Assembly (NCBI GenBank): GCA_017434455.1 | Contig: JAFRFG010000063.1 | Span: 1-36,464, forward strand | Direction of reading: 5' to 3' | DNA from: Thermoguttaceae bacterium | GTDB taxonomy: Bacteria > Planctomycetota > Planctomycetia > Pirellulales > Thermoguttaceae | DNA: 36,464 nt | Part shown: piece after piece, positions 28,101 through 35,387 of the stretch | Numbering within the stretch: position 1 is the stretch's first letter | Layout: each line of letters starts with the position of its first letter | The notes under the pieces: model-generated | Seen by the model: the letters and a program-made list of their open reading frames with translations, nothing else | Databases searched by the model: none | Told to the model about the DNA's origin: nothing | Program-made: the position numbers and the translations under genes

Positions 28101-28657
28101 TTGTCGACACTTTGCGCGGCATCGGCATCGACGCCTCTCCCTTAGACATAACCTCCGCCCGGCCGGAAGGGCTGCGAATCGTCGTCGGCCAGACGGCCGA
28201 ACAAGACGATCCGGGGTTCGATCGGCTGATGAAATTCGTCCAAGCCGGGGCGCGTGTTTTGTTCCTGGTTCCCCAGCAAGCGGCGGCCCGGGTGAAGGAT
28301 ATCCCGATCGTTCCGGGCGATGTAACCTTTGAGCAGCTTCCCCAGTGGCTCTACCACAAGGACGACTGGACCAAACGAAGCGCCTTCTTCGATTCTCTTC
28401 CGTGCGGCGATGTGTGCGACTACATCTTCTACCGCGAGGTGATCCCCACCTTCACGTTCAACGGTCCGCAGCTGATCCCCGACGAGGTGATGGCCGGGGC
28501 GTTCAACACGCAGTCGGGCTACTCCTCGGGGCTTTCGATCGCCGGCTGGAATGTCGGCTCCGGCCGGGTGGTTTTCAGCACCTGGCGGATTCTCGAAAAT
28601 CTCCCGGGGAACCCGATCGCCGAGCGGCTGCTTCGCAATATGCTGCGCGGCCTGTAA
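25145..28657 (+). CDS. Secreted GH2-family glycoside hydrolase, copy 2
   Basis: This 1170-residue protein is a tandem paralog of the preceding GH2 and shares its full domain order. Signal peptide: residues 1 to about 24 (LWA before ATETT). Acid/base Glu436 (WGLLNETSED) is at the same residue number as in copy 1; the nucleophile is Glu736 (FLSEYG). The same beta-rich domain interrupts the barrel (HPGAAGGEYAAARFTAPTEG). The C-terminus ends with the shared RLLRNMLRGL. Length differences are confined to a few loops, notably around 330-340 and the segment after AGARVLFL, where copy 2 lacks about ten residues. The gap from copy 1 is 69 bases with no hairpin, so the pair is probably cotranscribed. 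AGGAAC lies rather far before the ATG. Confidence 0.87.
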   Translation: MTPKKTLLWLPALLAFLSPRALWAATETTSLDGVWQVRIDPDNVGKTDQWFARPLSESGEVSALEVPGVIQKNWPDYHGLAWYERTFATPDNPNQNGRYILRFWQAEYRADVWLNGVYLGFHEGGEVAFELDATEAMAPLGDSNRLTVRVLNAADTPIDGISMANVSHRYNMNTIIPGYGYSTGGLVDSVELLKTPAVRLTDLQLIPNWKTGEIEARATVENTLPGKIAAAIRLCAASSDGGTYVTTPGTEAVEIPQGKSTITSAITVPDFKLWELNDPNLYTVAAALDAYDLSQAAERKQIAADKRSAVCGFRDFRFERGSFRLNGKRIYLKCSHSTCETPITFRVPIDNDFFRRDILACKTMGFNMIRYIAGMPRRFQLDLCDRVGFLVYEECLSAWRFDKCPERPQRYLDNILGMIERDRNHPSVVIWGLLNETSEDELVLYAASLLPQIRRADPDRVIMLNSGSWDRFDAEAAGGVDYSAWRRKYAPHTPTAFKNGTDNEIIDDNTRWPAKTFFLHPGAAGGEYAAARFTAPTEGNYTVAARFFGTFLGGTTTSIDLFQGDKKIWSGDINLASGSNEAAYDGELRLAAGEVFSVVVGIGNENGGGDTTAVDLKITAPDGHFYDVMADCQFETNPCGVWSYGYLAPGDQPDLSTFTLFTLGQERFCYEPIGRCANPGDESWSNVLADTHPYRNVPHTPEIIQELRRHDSTFRPEFLPRRGADQPGSRAVFLSEYGIGSAVDLFRLARLFEQYHGTDAPDAKHYKARLDGFMADWNRWNLDDTFGSPEDFFRQAIARMAEQRRIGINAIRSNPRVISHSVTSTHDQAMAGEGLTTLWREYKPGTIDTMADLFAPLRFCHFAEPPQCFSGSEVHFESVLVNEDVLPPGDYPVRFIITGPNNTRLFDEVRTITIPTPPEGEENPFAISIFDETLPVAGPEGEYHFRAEFEQNAAACGGDERFWVTDRATLPAVEGPIAVWGSDPSLVDTLRGIGIDASPLDITSARPEGLRIVVGQTAEQDDPGFDRLMKFVQAGARVLFLVPQQAAARVKDIPIVPGDVTFEQLPQWLYHKDDWTKRSAFFDSLPCGDVCDYIFYREVIPTFTFNGPQLIPDEVMAGAFNTQSGYSSGLSIAGWNVGSGRVVFSTWRILENLPGNPIAERLLRNMLRGL

Positions 28658-28681
28658 AAGCGCCGCTTTCGCCGTCCCGAA

Positions 28682-28710
28682 TTGATTTTCCCCTTCCCTT
28701 CGGCTAGAAT
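28682..28710 (+). promoter_or_regulatory. Sigma-70-like promoter for second Gfo/Idh/MocA gene
   Basis: TTGATT (28682-28687), 17-base spacer, TAGAAT (28705-28710). It is the counterpart of the promoter at 20077-20105 and starts 25 bases after the GH2 stop codon, showing that the second Gfo gene has its own start of transcription. Confidence 0.7.
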
Positions 28711-28714
28711 TTAT

Positions 28715-28745
28715 CACGGCTCTTTCAAGGGAAAGAGCTCCCGTG
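28715..28745 (+). other. Hairpin in leader of second Gfo/Idh/MocA gene
   Basis: CACGG-CTCTTTC (28715-28726) can pair with GAAAGAG (28731-28737) and CCGTG (28741-28745), leaving a three-base bulge. It begins about five bases after the -10 element, so it would form the 5' end of the transcript. No T-tract follows. The leader of the first Gfo gene has no matching structure that I can see. Confidence 0.4.
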
Positions 28746-28819
28746 AAGCAAGGTTTTACCCGGCACAAATCACGTGTTGAAGAAAAGATACCGCGTTTCT
28801 AAAGAAAGGTCCCGCCATC

Positions 28820-30040
28820 ATGACATTCTCTCGACGTTCCTTCCTGGCGCGCACCCTCGGTGCCGCGTCGCTGGCCATGACAAGCCGGGCGATGAATTTC
28901 GCTCAAGAACAGACGATCGCCGGTTTCGACGAAACCGATACCAACGCCAATGAAGAGGCCGTCTGGCAGCCGAAGAGCGACCGCAAGATCCGCATGGGAA
29001 TCGTCGGCTACGGCGTGTGCCGCTTCGGCGCCGCCTTTGGCCTTCAGAATCACCCGAACGTCGATGTCGTCGCCGTCAGCGACCTTTTCCCCGACCGCTG
29101 CAATGGTCTGGCCGCGGAGTGCCATTGTGAGAAGACCTACCCGTCGCTGGAGGAGATGGTCAAAGACGACTCGATCGAGGCGATCTTCGTCGCGACCGAC
29201 GCCCCCCACCACGCCCAGCACTGCATCGAGGCGATGCGCCACGGCAAGCACGTGGCCACCGCGGTTCCGGCGGTCTTCGGCAGCTTGGAAGACGCCGACC
29301 GGCTCTACGAGACCGTCAAAGAAACCGGCCTGACCTATATGATGTTCGAGACGACCGCCTGGCGCGACGGTGCCTACGCCTCGCGTGAGCTCTACAAGCA
29401 GGGGCTCTTCGGGAAAATGATCTACTCCGAGGGGGAATATTATCACTACGGCTGCCACCTGATCGACTCGCTCAACGGCTGGCGGATCGGTCTGCCTCCG
29501 CAGTGGTACCCCACCCACTCCAATGGCTTCTACACCTGCGTCACCGGCGGAAGCTTCACCGAGGTGACCTGCTACGGCATGCCGAGCGTTTTCGACGCCT
29601 ACATCCCCGAGAACAACGCCCACGGGAATAAGTTCGGGACGGAGATCGCCCTGTTCAAGACCAGCGAGGGGGGCGCGGCGCGAATGGGCGTCTCGTGGGA
29701 CACCCCGGGCCACGGAGGCGAGACCGGACGCAACCGGGGCCAGTTCGGGAGCTTCTTCGACAGTTTCCAAACGGAAATTCCCGAGATCAGCGAGAAGTTC
29801 GCCGCCTTAGACCTGCGCAAGCCCCCCCTTCCCCCGGGGGTCGAATCGGGCGGTCACGGCGGTTCCCACGGCTATCTGGGGAACGAGTTCGTCGAGGCGA
29901 TCCTCGAGCAGCGCAAGCCGCTGGTCGATATCGCCTGCGCGCTCAACACCACGGTCTCGGGCGTCGTCGCTCACCTGTCGGCGATGCGTGACGGCGAGCA
30001 TATGACGATCCCGCAGTACGTCTACCCGTTTGAGAAATAA
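28820..30040 (+). CDS. Tat-exported Gfo/Idh/MocA-family protein, copy 2
   Basis: This 406-residue protein has the same length as copy 1 and a closely similar sequence, with the Tat motif SRRSFL (4-9), the Rossmann motif GIVGYGVCRFG (60-70) and the same replacement of the EKP motif by GKHVATAVPAV (142-152). Differences cluster in the middle (for example residues 205-225 and 250-265), where the substrate site of this family usually lies. AAAGAAAGG precedes the start. It has its own conserved promoter. With copy 1 it brackets the two GH2 genes. The next gene begins 23 bases downstream and may be cotranscribed. Oxidoreductase or GH109-like glycosidase. Confidence 0.85.
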   Translation: MTFSRRSFLARTLGAASLAMTSRAMNFAQEQTIAGFDETDTNANEEAVWQPKSDRKIRMGIVGYGVCRFGAAFGLQNHPNVDVVAVSDLFPDRCNGLAAECHCEKTYPSLEEMVKDDSIEAIFVATDAPHHAQHCIEAMRHGKHVATAVPAVFGSLEDADRLYETVKETGLTYMMFETTAWRDGAYASRELYKQGLFGKMIYSEGEYYHYGCHLIDSLNGWRIGLPPQWYPTHSNGFYTCVTGGSFTEVTCYGMPSVFDAYIPENNAHGNKFGTEIALFKTSEGGAARMGVSWDTPGHGGETGRNRGQFGSFFDSFQTEIPEISEKFAALDLRKPPLPPGVESGGHGGSHGYLGNEFVEAILEQRKPLVDIACALNTTVSGVVAHLSAMRDGEHMTIPQYVYPFEK

Positions 30041-30063
30041 CCCCAGAAAAACGGGACGCCCCT

Positions 30064-30963
30064 ATGGAGAAGGAAAACGGCCAATGGATTATGTGCGGGC
30101 TGGACGAGTCCGACCCGGAATGTATCGGCAATATAGACGAGCTGACCGCCTTTGTCGATAAGGTCGGGTTCGTTCCCCTTTTCCAAAACAGCGTCCCCGG
30201 TTTTTCGGTCGAGGAGCATACCAGCCCCAACTACTGGTGGACCGGTCACGCCGTCAAAGATCCCTGGCAGTGGCGCGTTTACGCCGCCCAGCAGAGGCGG
30301 GTCGCCTACGGCAAGTTTTTCGGCGGCAAGGCGGGGTTCATCTCGCTTAAGTGGCTGGGGCGCTTCGCCAATTACCGCCGGGAGGGATGTGATTTCTACA
30401 CCCTCTGGCGGGAAGAGCGGGTTGCCCCCCGTCAGCAGAAGATTATGGACTGTTTCCTGCGGATCGGCGAGCTGGCGACCTGCGATATAAAAAAGCGCGC
30501 CGGTTTCGGCCGCGGCGGCGAAAAGGGGTTCGAGGGGACGATCACCTCGCTGCAGGAAAAGCTCTTTTTAGTCGCCACCGACTTCCGCCGCCGCGTCACC
30601 AAACAGGGGAACCCCTACGGCTGGGATGTCGCCGTCTACGCCCTCCCCGAAGACCTCTGGGGGGACGACTGTACAAAATGCGCTAAAGAAACGCCGCTGG
30701 AATCGTACCGGGCGATCACGCGGCACTTCAAAAAGCTCTATCCCCGGCACACCGAGCGGGACATTGTCTCGCTGATCGGCAAAGCGCCCGGCTCCCCTTC
30801 CCCGCGTGAAAGTCAGTGGGCGATGGTGCTGCCCCAAAAGCCGAAAACCGCGGTAAAAAAACCGGCGGCAAAGAAGGCCGCCGCCAAAAAGCCCGCGGCG
30901 AAAAAAAAGACCGCCGCCCCAAAGAAACCGGCAAAACGCACGCGCAAAAAAGCCGCGAAATAA
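30064..30963 (+). CDS. AlkZ-related protein with histone-H1-like C-terminal tail
   Basis: This 299-residue cytoplasmic protein has no signal peptide. Residues about 35-235 match the AlkZ-related (YcaQ-like winged-helix) group: FVPLFQNSVPGFSVEE (37-51), WWTGHAVKDPWQWR (58-71), AYGKFFGGKAGFIS (81-94), FANYRREG (101-108), GFGRGGEKGFEG (148-159) and DFRRRV (173-178). AlkZ/YcaQ proteins are DNA glycosylases for interstrand crosslinks, but AlkZ-related proteins of this compact form have no defined activity that I can state. Residues 259-299 contain only Lys, Ala, Pro, Thr, Arg and Val in short repeats such as KKPAAK, like bacterial histone-H1-type DNA-binding tails. The gene follows the second Gfo by 23 bases. 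It is unrelated in theme to the surrounding hydrolases. Confidence 0.8.
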   Translation: MEKENGQWIMCGLDESDPECIGNIDELTAFVDKVGFVPLFQNSVPGFSVEEHTSPNYWWTGHAVKDPWQWRVYAAQQRRVAYGKFFGGKAGFISLKWLGRFANYRREGCDFYTLWREERVAPRQQKIMDCFLRIGELATCDIKKRAGFGRGGEKGFEGTITSLQEKLFLVATDFRRRVTKQGNPYGWDVAVYALPEDLWGDDCTKCAKETPLESYRAITRHFKKLYPRHTERDIVSLIGKAPGSPSPRESQWAMVLPQKPKTAVKKPAAKKAAAKKPAAKKKTAAPKKPAKRTRKKAAK

Positions 30964-31029
30964 ACCGCGCCCCGGCATTGGCGGTGTTATAGCATTATCA
31001 CAACGTTTTCAAGAAAGGTCCGCCTCCCC

Positions 31030-32439
31030 ATGACTACCCGACGCCCCTGCCGGTGTCTTCGCGCCGCCGCGCTTGTGCTGTTTTCGACGCTGGCCGCCGT
31101 TTCGTCCGCCGCGCTCTTCGCCGAGGCCCCCTATAAGGCGATCCGCTTTAAGGTCGACGTCACCCCGGCGGTGGGGCTTGATATGGCCTACTGCCCGAAC
31201 AACAAGGTCGATTCGCCGATCTATGTCGGCGGCGTGGTCCTCGACGACGGCGCCACCCGGGTCGTCTGGTGCAGCTGCGACTATATCTACATCTGCGGCG
31301 AGACCTACGAAGATTGGCAAAAGAAAATCGCCGAGGCCGCCGGCTGCCCGCCGGAAAACGTCTTTCTGCATTCGGTCCACCTGCACGACTCGATGCGCGT
31401 CGCCCCCGAATTCAATCCTCCCGCCGGGGCGGTGGACGACGACGGCAAGCCGATCCCGCTGGAGGGTTCCGACCCCGAGTACGTCGCCAAGTCGATCGGC
31501 GATATTACCGCCGAAATCGCCCGGCTGGTGGCCGACGACGCCTGGGTCCCCATCGCCGAGCTGAAGACCGCCGAGACGCGCGTCGGCGGACTGGCGGCCA
31601 ACCGGCGGCTGGTCGACGAAAGCGGCAAGTGCGTGGAGATGCGCTTTTCGATGGTGACCGACCCGGCGCTTCAGGCGTGGCCGACCGGCCTGATCGACCC
31701 GATGCTTCGGACCGTGGCGCTGGTCAAAGAAGACGGCGGCATTTACGCCGCGCTTCACTTTTACGCCACCCACCCGCAGTCGGCCTACCGGCGCAGCATG
31801 GTCTCCGGCGACGTCCCCGGGTGGGCCGTCCGCTACGCCTGCGAGAAGACCCCCGACACCCTTCACTTCTATTTCAACGGCTGCGGCGCCAATATCTCTC
31901 TGGGGAAATATAACCCCTCGGCCGATGGGGAGGCGATCGCCGTGCTCGGCACGCGGCTGGGAGAATACCTGGTCAAAAATCTCTCGCTCTTAGAGGACCG
32001 CGCCAGCGGGCCGATCCGTCTGTACCGCGCCGTGGTGTCGATTCCGTACGACCCCGAGCGGGTCAACCCCGAACACAAAACCTGGGGGACGCGGGCGTAC
32101 TTTGAAAAGACGATCGACCATTGGCGCACCGCGCCGATCACCCGTTTTAACGCCGGGGAGGTGAATATTCTCTCGTTCGGCTTATCGGAACTGGGCATCG
32201 AATACCAGCTCTACGCGCAGGAACTGGTTCCCGAGAACTTCCTGGCGGTCGCCGGCTACGGCAACGGGATCTACCGGTACATGCCGGTGGCCAAGGCGTT
32301 TGAGGAGGGGGGATACGAGTGCTCGCTGTACGCCGGTATGGTGACCCCCGAAATCGAACCGGCCTTGAAAGCTGGTATCCGCGAGGTCCTCGCCGAGCTG
32401 ATCGCCCATCCCGGGTGGGTCGGCGCGCCGCAAAAGTAA
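31030..32439 (+). CDS. Secreted ceramidase-N-domain-like protein, copy 1
   Basis: This 469-residue protein has a Sec signal peptide (residues 1 to about 31, ending before EAPYK). It follows the pattern of the neutral/alkaline ceramidase N-terminal domain: KVDVTPAVGLDMAY at 41-54, the HxH metal motif HSVHLHDS (His117, His119), and ATHPQSAY (His248) followed by SGDVPGW, which fits the second metal site. The segment expected to carry the ceramidase nucleophile reads NGCGANIS (283-290) and has no NxGDVSPN-type serine. The C-terminal ceramidase domain is missing (469 residues against about 650). It may be a metal-dependent hydrolase of other amide or ester bonds. AGAAAGG precedes ATG 31030. It is first of four tandem paralogs. 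Confidence 0.78.
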   Translation: MTTRRPCRCLRAAALVLFSTLAAVSSAALFAEAPYKAIRFKVDVTPAVGLDMAYCPNNKVDSPIYVGGVVLDDGATRVVWCSCDYIYICGETYEDWQKKIAEAAGCPPENVFLHSVHLHDSMRVAPEFNPPAGAVDDDGKPIPLEGSDPEYVAKSIGDITAEIARLVADDAWVPIAELKTAETRVGGLAANRRLVDESGKCVEMRFSMVTDPALQAWPTGLIDPMLRTVALVKEDGGIYAALHFYATHPQSAYRRSMVSGDVPGWAVRYACEKTPDTLHFYFNGCGANISLGKYNPSADGEAIAVLGTRLGEYLVKNLSLLEDRASGPIRLYRAVVSIPYDPERVNPEHKTWGTRAYFEKTIDHWRTAPITRFNAGEVNILSFGLSELGIEYQLYAQELVPENFLAVAGYGNGIYRYMPVAKAFEEGGYECSLYAGMVTPEIEPALKAGIREVLAELIAHPGWVGAPQK

Positions 32440-32486
32440 ATACTCTAGGTGAGTTTTATCCCCATACGTAAAAAAGGAAAACAACC
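32440..32486 (+). repeat. Conserved spacer, repeated at 35342-35387
   Basis: The spacer between copies 1 and 2 and the one between copies 3 and 4 are close relatives (TAAATAC...AGGTG..TTTT..CATACG.AAAAAAGGA), and similarity runs on into the following start (ATGCGAACAAAACAGCCGCT). The spacer between copies 2 and 3 (33885-33937) is unrelated. This points to duplication of a unit rather than of single genes. Confidence 0.75.
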
Positions 32487-33884
32487 ATGCGAACAAAACA
32501 GCCGCTCCTCTTGGCAGTACTCTTGATCGGAGCCCTGTCCGCCGTTTTCGCCGCAGGTCTGCGCGCCGAGGCCCCCTATAAGGCGATCCGCTTTAAGGTC
32601 GACGTCACCCCGCCGGTGGGGCTCGATATGGCCTACTGCCCGAACAACAAAGTCGATATGCCGATCTACGTCGGCGGCGTGATTCTCGACGACGGTGCCA
32701 CCCGGGTCGTCTGGTGCACCTGCGATTACATCTACGTCTGCGGCCAGACCTACGAGCAGTGGCAGCGAAAAATCGCCGATGCCGCCGGCTGCCCGCCTGA
32801 GAACGTCTTTTTGCACTCGGTCCACCAGCACGACTCGATGCGGGTCGCCCCCGAGTTCAATCCCCCCGACGGGGCGGTGGACGACAATGGCAAGCCGTTT
32901 CCGCTGGAGGGCTCCGACCCCGGGTACGTCGCCAAGTCGATCGCCGATATCACCGCCGAGATCGCCCGTCTTATCGGCAACGACGCCTGGGTCCCGATCG
33001 CAAGTCTGAAAACGGCCGAAACCCGCGTCGGCGGCCTCGCGTCGAATCGGCGGCTGGTCGACGAAAGCGGCAAAGGGGTCACGATGCGCTGGACGATGAC
33101 GACCGACCCGGCCCTTCAGGCGTGGCCGACCGGCGTGATCGACCCGATGCTGCGGACCGTGGCGCTGGTCAAAGAAGACGGTACCATTTACGCCGCGCTG
33201 CACTTCTACGCCACCCATCCGCAGTCGGCCTATCGGCGCGGTATGGTCTCCGGCGACGTTCCGGGGTGGGCCATCCGCTACGCCTGTGAGAAGACCCCCG
33301 ATACCCTTCACTTCTATTTCAACGGCTGCGGCGGGAACATCACGATGGGGAAATACAACCCCTCGGCCGACGCGGCGGCGATCGTCGCGCTCGGCACTCG
33401 GCTGGGTAATTATCTCCTTAAGAACCTCGACCGTCTGGAGGACCGCGCCAGCGGGCCGATCCGTCTGTTCCGCGTGGAGATCGACGTCCCGCTCGACCCG
33501 CAGCGGGCCAACCCCGAACACCAGACCTGGGGAAACCGCGCGTACTTCGAGAAGACCTTCGACCACTGGAAGCGCTCGTCGATCACCCGCTTCAACGCCG
33601 GGGAGGTGAATATCCTCTCGTTCGGGCTGTCGGAACTGTGTATCGAGTACCAGCTCTACGCGCAGGAACTCGTCCCCGAGAACTTCCTGGCGACGGCCGC
33701 CTACGGAAACGGGATCTACTGGTACATGCCGGTGGCCAAGGCGTTTGAGGAGGGGGGATACGAGTCGAATGTCGAGGCCTGCCTGGTCACCCCCGAAATC
33801 GAGCCGGTCTTAAAAGCGGGGATCCGCGAGGCGCTCGCCGAGCTGATCGCTCACCCGGGATGGACCGGAGCGCCGCAAAAGTAA
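32487..33884 (+). CDS. Secreted ceramidase-N-domain-like protein, copy 2
   Basis: This 465-residue protein has a Sec signal peptide (residues 1 to about 26), the metal motif HSVHQHDS (His113, His115), ATHPQSAYRRGM with SGDVPGW, and NGCGGNIT at the position expected for the ceramidase nucleophile. AAAAGGA precedes the start. Copy 1 has Leu and this copy Gln between the two metal-binding histidines. The end (HPGWTGAPQK) is the array-wide ending. Spacing of 47 bases from copy 1 and 53 bases to copy 3 suggests cotranscription. Function as for copy 1: probable secreted metal-dependent hydrolase, ceramide cleavage unproven. Confidence 0.78.
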   Translation: MRTKQPLLLAVLLIGALSAVFAAGLRAEAPYKAIRFKVDVTPPVGLDMAYCPNNKVDMPIYVGGVILDDGATRVVWCTCDYIYVCGQTYEQWQRKIADAAGCPPENVFLHSVHQHDSMRVAPEFNPPDGAVDDNGKPFPLEGSDPGYVAKSIADITAEIARLIGNDAWVPIASLKTAETRVGGLASNRRLVDESGKGVTMRWTMTTDPALQAWPTGVIDPMLRTVALVKEDGTIYAALHFYATHPQSAYRRGMVSGDVPGWAIRYACEKTPDTLHFYFNGCGGNITMGKYNPSADAAAIVALGTRLGNYLLKNLDRLEDRASGPIRLFRVEIDVPLDPQRANPEHQTWGNRAYFEKTFDHWKRSSITRFNAGEVNILSFGLSELCIEYQLYAQELVPENFLATAAYGNGIYWYMPVAKAFEEGGYESNVEACLVTPEIEPVLKAGIREALAELIAHPGWTGAPQK

Positions 33885-33937
33885 CCCCTTCGGCCGAAAG
33901 CGTCCTCGAAACAGGGCCCCTCAAGGAGAATCAGCCG

Positions 33938-35341
33938 ATGACAAAAACAAAGCCACAACGGTATCTTGCCGCGGCGCTGCTGTTTTGGGCCCTGGCGGGC
34001 TTTTGCGCCGCCGGTCTGCGGGCCGAGGCCCCCTATAAGGCGATCCGCTTTAAGGTCGACGTCACCCCTCCGGTGGGGCTCGATTTGGCCTACTGCCCAA
34101 ACAACCAAATCGATATGCCGATCTACGTCGGCGGCATCATCCTCGACGACGGTGCCGCCCGGGTCGTCTGGTGCACCTGCGATTACATCTACGTCTGCGG
34201 TGAAACTTACGAAGATTGGCAAAAAAAAATCGCCGAGGCCGCCGGCTGCCCGCCGGAGAACGTCTTTTTGCACTCGGTCCATCAGCACGACTCGATGCGG
34301 GTCGCCCCCGAGTACAATCCCCCTGCCGGGGCGGTCGACGACGATGGGAACCGAATCCCGCTGGAGGGCTCCGACCCGGACTATGTCGCCAAGTCGATCG
34401 GCGATATCACCGCCGAAATCGCCCGGCTTGTGGCCGAAAACGCCTGGGTTCCGATCGCCGAGCTGAAGACAGCCGAGACGCGCGTCGGCGGCCTGGCGTC
34501 GAACCGGCGGATCCTCAACGACGAAGGCGTTTGTTACACCAGCCGCTCCTCGATGGTGCTCGACCCGGCGATGCAGGCGCTCCCCACCGGGGTGATCGAC
34601 CCGATGCTGCGGACCGTGGCGCTGGTCAAAGAAGACGGCAGCGTCTACGCCGCCCTGCACTTCTACGCCACCCATCCGCAGTCGGCCTATCTGCGCGGCA
34701 TGGTTTCCGGCGATGTCCCCGGATGGGCGGTTCGGTACGCCTGCCAAAAGACCCCCGACACCCTTCACTTCTACTTCACCGGCTGCGCCGGGAACGTCAC
34801 CGTGGGGAAATACAATCCCTCGGCCGGCGCGGCGGCGATCGTCACGCTCGGCACGCGGCTGGGGGAATACCTGGTGAGAAATCTTGATCGGCTGGAAGAC
34901 CGCGCCGTCGGCCCGATCCGTCTGTTCCGCGTGGAAATCAACGTCCCGCTCGACCCGGCGCGGGCGAACCCCGAGCATTTGGCCTGGGGGATGCGCGCGT
35001 ACTTCGAGAAGACCTTCGACCACTGGAAGCGCTCGTCGATCACCCGTTTTAACGCCGGGGAGGTGAATATCCTCTCGTTCGGTCTGTCGGAAATCTGTGT
35101 CGAATACCAGCTCTACGCGCAGGCGCTGGTCCCAGAGAACTTCCTGGCGACGGCAGCGTACGGGAACGGGATCTACTGGTATATGCCTCTGGCCAAGGCG
35201 TTCGACGAGAAGGGGTACGAGTCGTGCGTCGCCGCCTGCCTGGTCACCCCCGAAATCGAGCCGGTCTTAAAGGCGGGGATCCGTGAGGCCCTCGCCGAGC
35301 TGATCGCCCACCCCGGGTGGACCGGCGCGCCAAAGAAGTAA
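33938..35341 (+). CDS. Secreted ceramidase-N-domain-like protein, copy 3
   Basis: This 467-residue protein starts at ATG 33938, eight bases after AAGGAGA; the longer in-frame start at 33860 lies inside copy 2 and is rejected. Sec signal peptide: residues 1 to about 28. Metal motif HSVHQHDS (His115, His117), ATHPQSAYLRGM with SGDVPGW, and TGCAGNVT at the nucleophile position. It is the most divergent of the four in the middle: after SNRR it reads ILNDEGVCYTSRSSMV, where the others have LVDES/TGK and MRW/F. Its leader peptide and upstream spacer also differ from copies 2 and 4. Probable secreted metal-dependent hydrolase. Confidence 0.78.
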   Translation: MTKTKPQRYLAAALLFWALAGFCAAGLRAEAPYKAIRFKVDVTPPVGLDLAYCPNNQIDMPIYVGGIILDDGAARVVWCTCDYIYVCGETYEDWQKKIAEAAGCPPENVFLHSVHQHDSMRVAPEYNPPAGAVDDDGNRIPLEGSDPDYVAKSIGDITAEIARLVAENAWVPIAELKTAETRVGGLASNRRILNDEGVCYTSRSSMVLDPAMQALPTGVIDPMLRTVALVKEDGSVYAALHFYATHPQSAYLRGMVSGDVPGWAVRYACQKTPDTLHFYFTGCAGNVTVGKYNPSAGAAAIVTLGTRLGEYLVRNLDRLEDRAVGPIRLFRVEINVPLDPARANPEHLAWGMRAYFEKTFDHWKRSSITRFNAGEVNILSFGLSEICVEYQLYAQALVPENFLATAAYGNGIYWYMPLAKAFDEKGYESCVAACLVTPEIEPVLKAGIREALAELIAHPGWTGAPKK

Positions 35342-35387
35342 ATACCACAGGTGTGTTTTTCCTCATACGGAAAAAAGGAGAATAATC
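35342..35387 (+). repeat. Conserved spacer, repeat of 32440-32486
   Basis: This is the second instance of the spacer before an MRTKQPL-type leader, including AAAAAAGGAG as ribosome-binding site. The match to 32440-32486 is visible over almost the whole length with few substitutions and a one-base length difference. Confidence 0.75.

Noticed and set aside
33860..33937. Longer N-terminus for ceramidase-like copy 3
   Set aside because: It would overlap the end of copy 2 and bury the signal peptide; ATG 33938 has AAGGAGA at good spacing.
32440..35387. CRISPR-like or other short regularly spaced repeats
   Set aside because: The only short repeats seen are the two ceramidase spacers, nearly 3 kb apart and part of a gene duplication. 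No array of direct repeats with unique spacers was found anywhere in the window.
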